Positions 54,606 to 63,745 of a stretch of 64,000 bases of DNA are shown here, piece by piece (position 1 is the first letter of the stretch; every line of letters starts with the position of its first letter). This stretch comes from Akkermansia muciniphila (lineage in GTDB: Bacteria; Verrucomicrobiota; Verrucomicrobiia; Verrucomicrobiales; V1-33): positions 18,024 to 82,023 of the forward strand of contig CAMAUV010000011.1 in the NCBI GenBank assembly GCA_945861415.1, read 5' to 3'. The translations under genes were made by a program, and so were the position numbers. The notes beneath the pieces are model-generated. The model was not told the origin of the DNA, did no database searches, and saw only the letters and a list, made by a program, of their open reading frames with translations.

Positions 54606-56537
54606 ATGGACTTCCGGATATTTTCTTTCCTCGTTATCGCTGCTGGGGCGCCTGCCCTAGAGCCGCTGCGATACCATCACCCAAGACTCGCGGTTGATCT
54701 GGGCGTTGGGCTTTGGGCGTGGCCGGTGCCTAGTGATGCGGACGGGGACGGGGATTACGATCTTCTTGTCTCCTGTCCGGACAAACCCTCCAACGGGGTG
54801 TGGTTCTTCGAAAATGCTGTTGGGGACACTAAAAAAAATCCGCTGCCTACATTCAAGCCTGCGCGCAGGCTAAGCGGCACCGTTCACTACGTCATGCCCA
54901 GTTGGGTGGACGGCAAGCTGCGGGTGCTCTCGCCATGGACAGAGCATCCCGAATTTGAAAAAACCGGCACGGCAAAGAAGATCAAGCTGCCGGTAAGCAA
55001 AGGCTGGTATCGGCCATCGGGAAACGCCCGCGGCGGTCCTCGGCTCCGGCACCACCAGTGGAGCTATGCCGACTACGACGGGGATCACCGCCCGGATCTT
55101 GTCTTCGGCATAGAGGACTGGAGCCACTACGGATGGGATAACAACTACGACGCCTCCGGCAACTGGACTGCGGGTCCGCTGCACGGGTTCGTCTTCGTCA
55201 TGCGCAACACGGGCGACGGGCGCTTTGCCGATCCCGTGCAGGTGCAGGCGGATGGCAGGCCGGTGGATACTTTCGGCTGCCCGTCGCCGAATTTCGTGAA
55301 CTTTGATGACGACGATGATCTTGATCTGCTGTGCGGGGAATTTCTTGATGGATTCACTTACTATGAAAACATCGGGACCAACTCCGAGCCGCGCTACGGG
55401 CCTGCCCGCCGGGTGAAGGACCCGCAGGGCACGGAAGTGAAGATGGAACTGGAGATGATCGTGCCCGTTGCGTTCGACTGGAACAAAGACGGGCATCCGG
55501 ATCTGATTACGGGCGACGAGGATGGCCGCGTAGCGTTCGTGGAAAATACCGGCGCGTTTGATGACCATGTTCCTGTCTTTAAGCAGCCCGTGTATTTTCA
55601 GCAGGAGGCGGATGCGCTGAAATGCGGAGCGCTGGCCACTCCCGTGGGCACGGACTGGGACGGTGATGGCGATACGGATATCGTTAGCGGCAACACCGCC
55701 GGCTACATAGAATTTTTCGAGAACCTGAGCGGTCCCAAATCCTCCCGCCCAAAATGGGCCGCGCCGCGCCGTCTTGAGGCTGGAGGCAAGACTTTCCGCA
55801 TCATGGCCGGCCCGAATGGAAGCATCCAGGGTCCTGCAGAAGCCAAGTGGGGCTATACCACGCTGAATGTGGCCGACTGGAATCTTGACGGTTTGCCGGA
55901 CATTTTGGTGAACAGCATTCTCGGTGACGTGGTTTGGCTGAAAAACACCGGCACCAGGACTGCTCCGGTGCTCGCTGCGCCGCAGCCCGTGGAGGTTGAA
56001 TGGGAAGGTGCGCAGCCAACGCTCGCGTGGGGCTGGCGCAGGCCGCAGGGCAAAGCGCTGCTCACGCAGTGGCGCACCGCTCCTGTCGTGCATGATTTCA
56101 ATGCCGATGGCCTGCCCGACCTCGCCATGCTGGACACGGAGGGTTATCTGGCATTCTTTGAACGCACGAAAACAGGTGACCGGCTCCTGCTGAAATCCCC
56201 GCGCCGCGCCTTCGTGGATGAGTCAGGAAAGCCACTGCGTCTCAACTCCGGCACTGCGGGAAAAAGCGGCCGCCGCAAGCTTTGCGTCACCGACTGGAAC
56301 GGGGACGGCAAATTCGACCTTCTGCTGAACAGCAGCAATGCGGACCTGCTCCAGCAGGTGGAGGCGAAGGACGGAACATGGGTCTTCAGAAATGCGGGAA
56401 CTCTCGACACGAAAAACATCGAAGGACACGACGTGAGTCCTGCCACCGTGGACTTCGACGGCGACACCGTGCCCGATTTCCTTGGCGGCGCGGAGGATGG
56501 GCGGTTTTACTTTCTCAGGAACCCGCGGACAAAATGA
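54606..56537 (+). CDS. Exported FG-GAP/VCBS repeat protein
   Basis: A 643-residue protein from the ATG at 54606 (MDFRIFSFLVIAAGAPALEP, a signal peptide). At least seven calcium-binding VCBS/FG-GAP loops run through it: DADGDGDYDLLV, DYDGDHRPDLVF, DDDDDLDLLC, DWNKDGHPDLIT, DWDGDGDTDIVS, DWNLDGLPDILV, DFNADGLPDLAM and DWNGDGKFDLLL. This predicts a seven- or eight-bladed beta-propeller on the outside of the cell. No catalytic domain is recognisable. It converges on the beta-helix protein gene with only four bases between the stops. Confidence 0.85.
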   Translation: MDFRIFSFLVIAAGAPALEPLRYHHPRLAVDLGVGLWAWPVPSDADGDGDYDLLVSCPDKPSNGVWFFENAVGDTKKNPLPTFKPARRLSGTVHYVMPSWVDGKLRVLSPWTEHPEFEKTGTAKKIKLPVSKGWYRPSGNARGGPRLRHHQWSYADYDGDHRPDLVFGIEDWSHYGWDNNYDASGNWTAGPLHGFVFVMRNTGDGRFADPVQVQADGRPVDTFGCPSPNFVNFDDDDDLDLLCGEFLDGFTYYENIGTNSEPRYGPARRVKDPQGTEVKMELEMIVPVAFDWNKDGHPDLITGDEDGRVAFVENTGAFDDHVPVFKQPVYFQQEADALKCGALATPVGTDWDGDGDTDIVSGNTAGYIEFFENLSGPKSSRPKWAAPRRLEAGGKTFRIMAGPNGSIQGPAEAKWGYTTLNVADWNLDGLPDILVNSILGDVVWLKNTGTRTAPVLAAPQPVEVEWEGAQPTLAWGWRRPQGKALLTQWRTAPVVHDFNADGLPDLAMLDTEGYLAFFERTKTGDRLLLKSPRRAFVDESGKPLRLNSGTAGKSGRRKLCVTDWNGDGKFDLLLNSSNADLLQQVEAKDGTWVFRNAGTLDTKNIEGHDVSPATVDFDGDTVPDFLGGAEDGRFYFLRNPRTK

Positions 56538-56541
56538 ATCG

Positions 56542-59091
56542 TTACGGGGTGGCGACGCGGTAGAAATTCCGCTTCTCCGTGATCGCCGTGACATCAGTCC
56601 ATGAGATGGGGCCGCTGGCTCCCTGGACGGGCAGCGTGTGTACCGTGGACCATGAGGGAGTGGTCAGCGAGTCGCTGGTTTCGATGCGGTAGGATTTTCC
56701 GGCAACGGCATCAAAACTGACCTGGACTCCGCCGGGGAGTTGCATGGCGACGGCGAGCAGCACGCTGGTGCGGCTTTGGGGATCGGTGCCGGCGATGTAT
56801 TCGTCCGCGTTGGTCTGGGTGTCGCCATCGGCGTCTTTTGCGGCATCAGCCGGGTCGTTAGGATTCAGGCCGTTGGCGGCCTCCCATGCGTCCGGCAGAC
56901 CGTCGTTGTCGGTATCCGGCGGCGTGGGTTGCACCGTCCATGTGGCGGATACGGGTGTCTCCTGCCAGTCACCGCCACTGTTTCTGCCGAGGACTTCGAG
57001 CGTGTAGCTGCCAGAGGTCAGATTACTGAGGGTGATGGGAGCGGGATTGTCATGCATGGTGGCGGAGAAAACTCCGCCATTCAGAACACTGGCGGGCACG
57101 AGTTGGACCTCTGTGCTCCATGCCCCGCCGTTCAGTCTCCACTTATAGACCCAGATACCGGGGCCGCCGACGCTGATAGTGGCACCGGTGGCGCTGGTTG
57201 TGTCGGCAGGCTGCCCGCTGATGCTGGCTCCAGCCGGGACAGAGGCCCCCATATCGATGCCGTTGGGTCCCGCTCCTCTGACGGGAGACCCCGCTTGGAG
57301 CTGGAGTGCGCTTTTGATGGTGGCGTAGTCGATCTCTGTGGTGCTGACGAACAACGGGTCGGCGGTGCTGTTGCCGGTGCCCGGCCAGTTATTGCCCTGA
57401 GTCAGTGAGTAGTTCACCCGCAGGAACGACGAATCGCTGCTATAGAGCGGAAAAGGCGTTGTCTGGATGACTGGCGCGAGGTCCCACGCGATATTGCCCT
57501 CATAAATAGCGCCGGCACCGAGCGGTCGTCCGCGCCAGGGTTCTCCGAAGAGGATAATGCCCGGCGGGATGGTTGTCCCGCCAGTGGACTGCAGCGCATT
57601 AGGGTTTTCGACCATTTTTAGAAATGTGTTGTTCTGCACCGTTGCGCCGCCGCTGTCTTTGAGGAGCAGCAGGTGCTCACAATTGTAAAAATAGTTGCGG
57701 CAGATGACGAGTTCGGACACTGCACTGCCTTCACCGGTTGTGATGGGATTGCTGGAGGAAGAGCGTGGCGCGCCCTGGAGGACGTTCAGGAAGGTGTTTC
57801 CCTCAATGTGGGCATCCGTGGCATCCATGTCGAAGCAGTCATCCACGCAGTTGAGGAAGATGTTATCGATGAAGCGAGCGATGGGCCCGGGGCGGTTGCC
57901 GCCGGTGAAGTCGATGATGTCATTGTATCCGCTGGTGGCCGGCACCCCGGGCAGACCAAAGCGGCAGCCTTTAACCAGCGCGTAACCGTTCGCAGGCATA
58001 TTGGAGAAGTGAATCAGTTCCTGTGCACCGATGGAGTCGAATTCACAGTTGATGAGTTCGCAGGAAGTGTAGACGAGGTCCACCATCTGGACATTCGTGT
58101 TGAGAAAGCGGCAGTTTTCGAGGCGCACCTGTGGGCTGATGGAGGAAGTCCCGGAGCCCCGGATAGTGCCGGAGGTATTGGCCCCGTCAAAATCGCACCA
58201 TGTGAAGGTGCTCTTCTGCGTGCCGGTGAGGACAATGCGCCGCCATGCGCTGCCCGCCGCGCTGCGGGCGAATCGGATGGGCTGCGCCTGCGTGCCCATA
58301 GCAGTAATTTTACCCGCGCAGGTGATGGCATCGCTGCCGGAATGACAGCGCACCTCGACGCCGGGCTCGATGATTAGTTCCTGACCGGCTGCGACGTTAA
58401 AGGTGGAAGTCAGAACGATGGGGCTTTCGGAAAGCTCCCAGTGCAGATTCGGCGGAGCCACAGCAGCGCGGGTAGACAGGGACATCTTCATTACGCCGTC
58501 GCCGGAGTCCAAATCGGAGTTCAGCAGCATGGCCGAGAGCACGTAGGTGCCGGGAGGGTAATTTGTGCCAACCTGCCCGAGAACGGTCGAGCGCACCGGC
58601 TGGGGACTGCTGCTGGAGTTGCCGAAGGAGCACTCATGGGTGCTGATATTGGCGGCGGTGTTGTGAGCCGGTTCAGGGCTCGCAGGGACACCGAAACTGT
58701 CGACCGCAGTGCCCCCGTTGATCCATGCCACGAAGGCGTCGTCAAAGTCAGTATTGAGCACCACTTCATCCGTCGCAGGTGTCCCCGCAGGGATGGTGAA
58801 TGTTCGGCGGATATACACGGTGCGGTAACCGGTGTTTGCAGGAGTAGTGGTTCGACGCATGTCCGTCAGCATTGTGCCGGCGGCGTTCGCCCCGGAGCCG
58901 TCTCCGTAGCCGATCCACCCCGGTCCAGTGAGCCATGGGGAGCCGAGGCTGCTGTCAGCAGCCGTTTTCCAGTCTGCTTGCGGAGCGCTGGTGCCTTTGC
59001 GGTAATGCCATGTATCATTGAAATTGACGAGTGGGGCGGCGCTGGCGGCAGTGGCGGCCGCAGCCATTAGTAAACCGGACGGTTGGAACAT
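56542..59091 (-). CDS. Exported parallel beta-helix protein
   Basis: An 849-residue protein. The signal peptide (GLLMAAAATAASAAP) is followed by a discoidin-like or CBM-like region (about 25-215; WHYRKGTSAPQADW, with FDDAFVAWINGG), a right-handed beta-helix (235-640; VRLENCRFLN and HIEGNTFLNVL are typical rungs), an Ig-like module (645-730) and a thrombospondin-type-3-like calcium segment (DTDNDGLPDAWEAANGLNP). The tail SLTTPSWSTVHTLPV is shared by other exported proteins here. The middle resembles the beta-helix part of the 2774-residue protein, with an almost identical YKWRLNGGAWS. A pectate-lyase-like role is possible, but no catalytic residues can be assigned. Confidence 0.85.
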   Translation of the reverse strand: MFQPSGLLMAAAATAASAAPLVNFNDTWHYRKGTSAPQADWKTAADSSLGSPWLTGPGWIGYGDGSGANAAGTMLTDMRRTTTPANTGYRTVYIRRTFTIPAGTPATDEVVLNTDFDDAFVAWINGGTAVDSFGVPASPEPAHNTAANISTHECSFGNSSSSPQPVRSTVLGQVGTNYPPGTYVLSAMLLNSDLDSGDGVMKMSLSTRAAVAPPNLHWELSESPIVLTSTFNVAAGQELIIEPGVEVRCHSGSDAITCAGKITAMGTQAQPIRFARSAAGSAWRRIVLTGTQKSTFTWCDFDGANTSGTIRGSGTSSISPQVRLENCRFLNTNVQMVDLVYTSCELINCEFDSIGAQELIHFSNMPANGYALVKGCRFGLPGVPATSGYNDIIDFTGGNRPGPIARFIDNIFLNCVDDCFDMDATDAHIEGNTFLNVLQGAPRSSSSNPITTGEGSAVSELVICRNYFYNCEHLLLLKDSGGATVQNNTFLKMVENPNALQSTGGTTIPPGIILFGEPWRGRPLGAGAIYEGNIAWDLAPVIQTTPFPLYSSDSSFLRVNYSLTQGNNWPGTGNSTADPLFVSTTEIDYATIKSALQLQAGSPVRGAGPNGIDMGASVPAGASISGQPADTTSATGATISVGGPGIWVYKWRLNGGAWSTEVQLVPASVLNGGVFSATMHDNPAPITLSNLTSGSYTLEVLGRNSGGDWQETPVSATWTVQPTPPDTDNDGLPDAWEAANGLNPNDPADAAKDADGDTQTNADEYIAGTDPQSRTSVLLAVAMQLPGGVQVSFDAVAGKSYRIETSDSLTTPSWSTVHTLPVQGASGPISWTDVTAITEKRNFYRVATP

Positions 59092-59202
59092 GGTCGACTA
59101 GTGTGCTGGTTGAAAAGGGAGAGAAGCTTTGCCGATTTGACCTTATTGTCAAAAAGTCTTGCGGCTTGTGTTGCTCACAATTTTGTAACAGAGCAGCCGT
59201 TA

Positions 59203-59634
59203 ATGCCCGACATCGAACTCTTCGACCACCAGTCCAGTCTGCCGCTGGATCTTGCCCGTCTGCTGGAGACTGGCCGCTACGCCCTGCCTATGGTCCTTGA
59301 AACCCAGGGGCCGCATGAGGCGGAACTGGCGTCTCTCGAAACGGTGGAGGTTTCCTTCGTGACTGACGAGGCTATCGCTGCGGTGCATGGACAATTCATG
59401 AATGATCCCACACCAACAGATGTGATCACCTTTCATCACGGGGAAATCCTCATCAGCACGGAAACGGCAATGCGCGAGGCTACTGAGGGCGGGCATTCCT
59501 CGGAGCGGGAGTGCGCCCTCTACCTGATTCATGGTCTGCTGCATTTAAACGGCCACCAAGACAGCGATCCTGCGGAGCGTGCCGCCATGCACGCGCGGCA
59601 GGAGGAAATACTAGCCTGCGTCTGGCCCGTTTAA
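59203..59634 (+). CDS. ybeY: Endoribonuclease YbeY, rRNA maturation factor
   Basis: A 143-residue protein from MPDIELFDHQ. Conserved pieces are VSFVTDEAIAAVHGQFMN, PTPTDVITFHH and the zinc site HGLLHLNGHQDSDPAE. The third zinc ligand position, His in the E. coli motif HGxLHLxGyDH, is aspartate here with a His two residues earlier; this HxxxHxxxHxD form occurs in some members of the superphylum. YbeY trims rRNA ends and takes part in ribosome quality control. Its last 24 bases overlap the end of the convergent gene on the minus strand. Confidence 0.9.
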   Translation: MPDIELFDHQSSLPLDLARLLETGRYALPMVLETQGPHEAELASLETVEVSFVTDEAIAAVHGQFMNDPTPTDVITFHHGEILISTETAMREATEGGHSSERECALYLIHGLLHLNGHQDSDPAERAAMHARQEEILACVWPV

Positions 59635-62600
59635 CGGCGCAGCTTTTGCCGGGAGAAAAACAAACCCCTCGTCATCAATGCGCGTGCGCGGAGGGAGGAG
59701 GGAATCCTTCGTGGCGCCTGGGGAAGTGAGGATCACCCCGTAATCTGTGACCGCGGCGCGAACGCCGGGTAGCAGGCGGCCGTAACTTCCCTCCATCCAG
59801 CCGTTTTGCGGTTCCGCCGTGGAAGTGAGGGCAGGGGGATGCGGCATGGAAATGGCCAGCAGCACGCCTTCGCTTTCGCCAGTGAGTAGCGGGCAGACTA
59901 AGGTTTCCGGCGATGGCGGAGAGGCCGCAACGTGGCCGATTTGCAGGAAAGCGCGCAGCGTGCGCTGATCTTCGCGGCTGGCCCTGCACAACCGTTCCGC
60001 AAAAGCGGCATCTCCCAACGCTAGCGTGCCATCCATTCGCGCCACCGCATTGGCAAAGTCTGTTTCGCCCAGTCCGGAGGGCAGGGGGAGCACGGGCTGA
60101 CCGCGCAGCAGGGAGGACCAAAGGCCGATGAGCGATCCGGCCGCACTGGAATAAGGCGCGCCGCAAAGGAGACGGTCTCTATCGTGCAGCAGGTGCGTTC
60201 CGCGCAACATCTCCACCTGCGCCAGCACTCCGCGTCCATCCACAAAGCTAAAGCATGGGCCGTCCGGCCCCTGAAAGATATACCCACTGCCTCCGGATGC
60301 GCGCCAGCGGGGCATCCACCAATGAAGGGTGAATCGCGGCGCGAGCCATGCGATGCCGGTATCTGCCAGCAAATAGAGTTCATCCACCTCTTCCAGCTCC
60401 GCCTCCACTGCCAGCACGTGGTCCGGCCATGGGAACTGCGGCAGAGCCGCCCGGGTGGAGACAGAAGTCACGACAGAGGTGATGCCTTCCTGCTGCATCA
60501 GCTCATGCAGAGCGCCGGGACTGGCCGCGGCCTCCGGGGCGATGTTCACCGGCACTTTCCCGGCGAAAACCAGCGCAGCATTGGCCGTGATGGCATCCAG
60601 CGAAGCGGGGAGCACGATGCCGATGCGCTCTGCCGGAAAGCTTTTCCATTTCCGGGCCAGTTGCATGGCGCGGCCAAACAATTCCCCGCGCCGCACTTGC
60701 CGCTCCACCGGGTGCGCCTCGAGGACAGCCGGCCTCCATGGGTCCCGACAGAGAGAACTTGCCAGCGCTATGGCCAGCCCCCGCCGAACTTGCCCGCGGC
60801 CCATGAGCCCCTCTGCCGCGAGCGCTTGGAATGCCTCCCGGCACTTTTCCGCACTCGCCTCCGCAGCCGGAATTGGTTCGCCGTAGACCACATTGAGATG
60901 ATAAGGGAAGTGATGAGGGTGCTTGCTGAAGAACCGGCCTCGCTCGAAGGAAAAAATCGAGCCCCACAGCCCGTCCAAGCAGACCGGCTGCACCGGTGCG
61001 CCACCGCGGCGTGCGATGAGTTCGAATCCCTTGCGAATTTCGTTCATCATCCCTGTGCGGGTGAGCTGCCCCTCAGGGAAAATACAGACTACATCTCCCG
61101 CCCTCAGGGCATCGGACAGCGCCACGATGGCATCTTTCGCCCGCCGGTTGGATATGGGCACGACGCCAAACATGCGCAGGGGGAAGCTCAGGAGGCGGTG
61201 CTTGAAGAATTCATCAAAGGCGGTGAAACGAACCTGTCTTTCACAGGCCGCCGAAATGATGAGCGCATCAATATAGCTGACATGATTGCTCACCATCAGC
61301 ACGCCGCCGGTTTCCGGAATGCGGTGCCCGTGCAGGACACGGACGCGATAGACCACTTTCACAAAGCTCAGCACAAGGAAGCGGATGAAGTTCTGCGGAA
61401 TGATGCGCAGCACATAGGCCGCGGTTACAATGCAGAGAATGCTCAGTGCCACAAACTGACCGTGAATGCCCACACCCAGCTTCATCAGCAGGAGTTGGAG
61501 CAGAATACCGAACATCATGCCGAGTGAATCCAGCAGTCCGGCCGCGGCAAGAATGCGTCCGCGCACGTGCGGCTCCACTTTATCCTGCAGGTAGGCACTC
61601 AGCGGCACCATGAACAACGCACTGCCGATGCCGATGAGCACCAGCAGGGCGCAGAAGAGAAATCCACCCGGCGGCACGATGGCGCAAAGTACGCAGCCCG
61701 CCGCCATCGCCACGCTGCCCAGCGGCACAAGCCCCAGCTCAATTTTGTTCGCTGAAAGCCAGCCGGTAAGCACGCTGCCCACAGTGACACCCACGGCCAC
61801 TAGCAGGAGAAATTCGCTGCTCAGTCCTGCCCGCGCCGCCGCATTAGGCTCCACCACCGCCGCCATCTCGATGAGCATGAGCATCACCATCGTGGCAGCC
61901 AGCCAGAAGAAGGACACGCCCAGAGCTGGCAGGAACAGGTGCTTCTTACGGACAAGATCATCCAGATGTGTGAAGTGCTCAGTGAACAGTTTGGCCCGGA
62001 ACTTCTCTTCGCAATGCGAGTCGGTGGGCTTTACCTGAGAGGCAAACAGCAGCGGCAGCAGCGACAGCGCGGCCAGAAGCAGCATCGGCGCAGTGGCCGC
62101 CATCCACGGGTCCCGGTTGAAGACGTTATCGTGGTAATACTCGAAGGCTTTACCTCCCAGCAATTGCCCGCCGGCGATTGCGAGGATCACCGTCATCTGC
62201 ATCCAACTGTTAGCCATCGTCAGGTGCCTTTCGCCTACCAATTCTTTCACAATGCCCGTTTTGGCCGGACCAAACACCGCCGCCTGCAGCGCAAGTCCGA
62301 AGAACAGAGCCGTCGCGATCCAAAATTGATGAACGTAAAAGGAGACGCTGATAAGCAGCAGCAGCAGCGTTTGCGATAGACTGCACCAGACTATGAGTCG
62401 CCGCTTGGAAAGCCTGTCCGAGAGCCAGCCGGCCATGGGTGCAAAGAACAACTGCGGCAGCACCAGCAGCGCCGCGATGATTTGCGGATAGTAGGCACTG
62501 ACCGCCAGCACCTGTGACACCGCCAGAAGAATGAACTGTGCTACTTTGTCATTGAGAGCATTGTGCGCCTGATTTTCCACCACTCTCCAGAGCGACCCCC

Positions 62601-62652
62601 ACGCGGCTGGCGGTCGCGTGTTGTTGATCCGGGTGGTCGGGGTTTCGGTCAT
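59611..62652 (-). CDS. MFS transporter-acyltransferase-acyl-ACP ligase fusion (LplT-PlsC-Aas-like)
   Basis: A 1013-residue protein from MTETPTTRI (62652). Residues 15-430 are a 12-helix major facilitator transporter of the LplT type. Residues 440-620 are a PlsC acyltransferase with the catalytic motif SNHVSYID and the later FPEGQLTR. From about 690 an AMP-binding acyl-ligase domain begins, but the ATP-binding loop is degraded (GYIFQGPDGPCFSF in place of a Thr/Ser-rich glycine loop). The protein ends at RIDDEGFVFLPAKAAP, before the terminal lysine subdomain. In homologues the system imports lysophospholipid and re-acylates it. Here the transporter and acyltransferase look sound, the ligase does not. 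Its end overlaps ybeY by 24 bases. Confidence 0.85.
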   Translation of the reverse strand: MTETPTTRINNTRPPAAWGSLWRVVENQAHNALNDKVAQFILLAVSQVLAVSAYYPQIIAALLVLPQLFFAPMAGWLSDRLSKRRLIVWCSLSQTLLLLLISVSFYVHQFWIATALFFGLALQAAVFGPAKTGIVKELVGERHLTMANSWMQMTVILAIAGGQLLGGKAFEYYHDNVFNRDPWMAATAPMLLLAALSLLPLLFASQVKPTDSHCEEKFRAKLFTEHFTHLDDLVRKKHLFLPALGVSFFWLAATMVMLMLIEMAAVVEPNAAARAGLSSEFLLLVAVGVTVGSVLTGWLSANKIELGLVPLGSVAMAAGCVLCAIVPPGGFLFCALLVLIGIGSALFMVPLSAYLQDKVEPHVRGRILAAAGLLDSLGMMFGILLQLLLMKLGVGIHGQFVALSILCIVTAAYVLRIIPQNFIRFLVLSFVKVVYRVRVLHGHRIPETGGVLMVSNHVSYIDALIISAACERQVRFTAFDEFFKHRLLSFPLRMFGVVPISNRRAKDAIVALSDALRAGDVVCIFPEGQLTRTGMMNEIRKGFELIARRGGAPVQPVCLDGLWGSIFSFERGRFFSKHPHHFPYHLNVVYGEPIPAAEASAEKCREAFQALAAEGLMGRGQVRRGLAIALASSLCRDPWRPAVLEAHPVERQVRRGELFGRAMQLARKWKSFPAERIGIVLPASLDAITANAALVFAGKVPVNIAPEAAASPGALHELMQQEGITSVVTSVSTRAALPQFPWPDHVLAVEAELEEVDELYLLADTGIAWLAPRFTLHWWMPRWRASGGSGYIFQGPDGPCFSFVDGRGVLAQVEMLRGTHLLHDRDRLLCGAPYSSAAGSLIGLWSSLLRGQPVLPLPSGLGETDFANAVARMDGTLALGDAAFAERLCRASREDQRTLRAFLQIGHVAASPPSPETLVCPLLTGESEGVLLAISMPHPPALTSTAEPQNGWMEGSYGRLLPGVRAAVTDYGVILTSPGATKDSLLPPRTRIDDEGFVFLPAKAAPLNGPDAG

Positions 62653-62765
62653 TAAAGTTGGTAAACCATTCCACCCTTCACGTTCAGGCACTGCGTGCAA
62701 GGGGGTGCCGCAGGAACCTGCCCGGGCGACATAGGGACGGCCCACACCCGTCAGGATTGCCATCA
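62653..62765. other. Short upstream region of the fusion protein gene
   Basis: The minus frame of the fusion gene stays open upstream to 62784 without homologous sequence, so 62652 is preferred as its start. No promoter boxes are evident in this 113-bp stretch, and it also contains the end of the small minus-strand gene candidate at 62766. Confidence 0.3.
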
Positions 62766-62996
62766 TCACCGCACCATCCGCCATTCATGGTCACTGAGAA
62801 TCCAGAGGGAATCGATTTCGGCCACGCATTGCTGCGCAGGGCAGGTGAGGATGACAGAAGGTAGTCGCCCGCCGCGGCATAGCATCACTGGGAACTCATC
62901 CGGCTGCATCATCGACGGAACCATCGGCACAGCGCCCGTGGCAGGCGAAGGAGTCTCAACAAAGGCTCCAACAAATTTTACCCGGCGGGCAGCCAT
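62766..62996 (-). CDS. Hypothetical protein, 76 residues
   Basis: A short minus-strand frame starting MAARRVKFVGAFVETPSPAT and ending DSLWILSDHEWRMVR. It contains two cysteines in LTCPAQQC. Its start overlaps the end of another short frame (62978-63142) by 19 bases, in the manner of coupled genes. I recognise no family. It could equally be the frameshifted second half of one older gene together with the neighbour; no ribosome site helps to decide. Confidence 0.4.
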   Translation of the reverse strand: MAARRVKFVGAFVETPSPATGAVPMVPSMMQPDEFPVMLCRGGRLPSVILTCPAQQCVAEIDSLWILSDHEWRMVR

Positions 62997-63142
62997 TTAT
63001 TGATGGAAAGCATCACCGGGGCCGCCGCCCCGTCGATATTCGACCAGACAGGCACAATACTGAGTCGCGCCACCGTGCCATAACTGCGCACATCTACGAG
63101 CAGCCGGAAAAGCGGCCGTAGGATGCAGCAATAGGCGGACAT
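62978..63142 (-). CDS. Hypothetical protein, 54 residues
   Basis: A 54-residue minus-strand frame starting MSAYCCILRPLFRLLVDVRS and ending VMLSINKWLPAG. The middle reads GTVARLSIVPVWSNIDG, a natural-looking composition. It lies directly upstream of and overlapping the 76-residue frame. It may be the C-terminal relic of a longer gene whose front was lost at the IS3-type insertion beginning near 63180. No function can be offered. Confidence 0.3.
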   Translation of the reverse strand: MSAYCCILRPLFRLLVDVRSYGTVARLSIVPVWSNIDGAAAPVMLSINKWLPAG

Positions 63143-63263
63143 CGTTCATGGGAGCATAGGAAGAATCGGCAGCCCTTTATATCCTACCCACGAGATGTAG
63201 ACTGGAAAGTAGATTGAGGTGAGCTAGATTTCTGGACCATCAACCGCTAGAACCAAGCACCGG

Positions 63264-63578
63264 ATGAACCAGAAACCACGCAAGCGCTACACCCCCGAAT
63301 TCAAAGCCCAAGCCGTCGAGCTGCTGGCCCTCGGCAGGCCGGTCGCCGAACTCGCCGAAGAACTCTGCATCAGCCCCAACCTCCTTTACTCGTGGAAAAG
63401 CAGCTTGCAGGGCGCGCAGGTCGGGAGCGAAGGCGGACGAGCCGTAGGCGAGAACGCCGCAGCGGACGACCTGCGCGCCCTGCGACGCGAAAACGCCCTC
63501 CTCCGCTAGGAGAACGACATTTTAAAAAAAGCCGCAGTCATCCTCGGCACCAGACCCCAACCCAGCTCCGCGAAATGA
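63264..63578 (+). pseudogene. IS3-type transposase OrfA with an internal stop
   Basis: The frame starts MNQKPRKRYTPEFKAQAVEL, a helix-turn-helix transposase start (HTH 21 type), then ISPNLLYSWKS. After ENALLR it meets TAG at 63507-63509 and continues in the same frame ENDILKKAAVILG to the TGA at 63576. Most homologues have an uninterrupted LLR-x-ENDILKKA, so a CAG-to-TAG change is the simplest explanation. The A-rich run just beyond is the expected programmed minus-one frameshift site joining OrfA to OrfB. Confidence 0.75.
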
Positions 63579-63745
63579 TTGACGACATCCGCCAATCCAC
63601 CGGCCACGGCATCCGCCCGATCTGTGACGTCCTGGGAGTGCCCCGCAGCAGCTACTACCACGCCGCCCAAGCCACCCCGACGCAACAGTCCGACCAACAC
63701 ATCGGCGAACTCATCGAGGTGATTTTCAAACGCCACCGCCGCCGC
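63575..63745 (+). pseudogene. IS3-type transposase OrfB, N-terminal fragment
   Basis: The frame overlapping the orfA stop reads TPTQLREMIDDIRQSTGHGI, then VLGVPRSSYYHAAQA and ELIEVIFKRHRRR, the standard OrfB beginning (SYYxxAQ motif). It stops being transposase-like at about 63745. The rve integrase core with the DDE residues is absent. Only about 60 of the usual 280 residues remain. Confidence 0.7.

Larger units (their letters stand above)
63180..63745 (+). mobile_element. Truncated IS3-family insertion sequence
   Basis: The left part of an IS3-type element. A leader from about 63180 precedes orfA (63264), a frameshift-type A-run (ATTTTAAAAAAAGCC, 63519-63533) and the beginning of orfB, which ends abruptly near 63745 in HRRRR, where the sequence turns into a glycosyltransferase gene on the other strand. 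No right terminal repeat or target duplication can be seen. The leader resembles a stretch at 53169-53197. The element is dead: orfA has an internal stop and orfB lacks its DDE catalytic core. Confidence 0.7.

Noticed and set aside
59083..59202. An earlier in-frame start for ybeY
   Set aside because: The 40 extra residues are unconserved and overlap the divergent gene's start; MPDIELF is the usual YbeY beginning.
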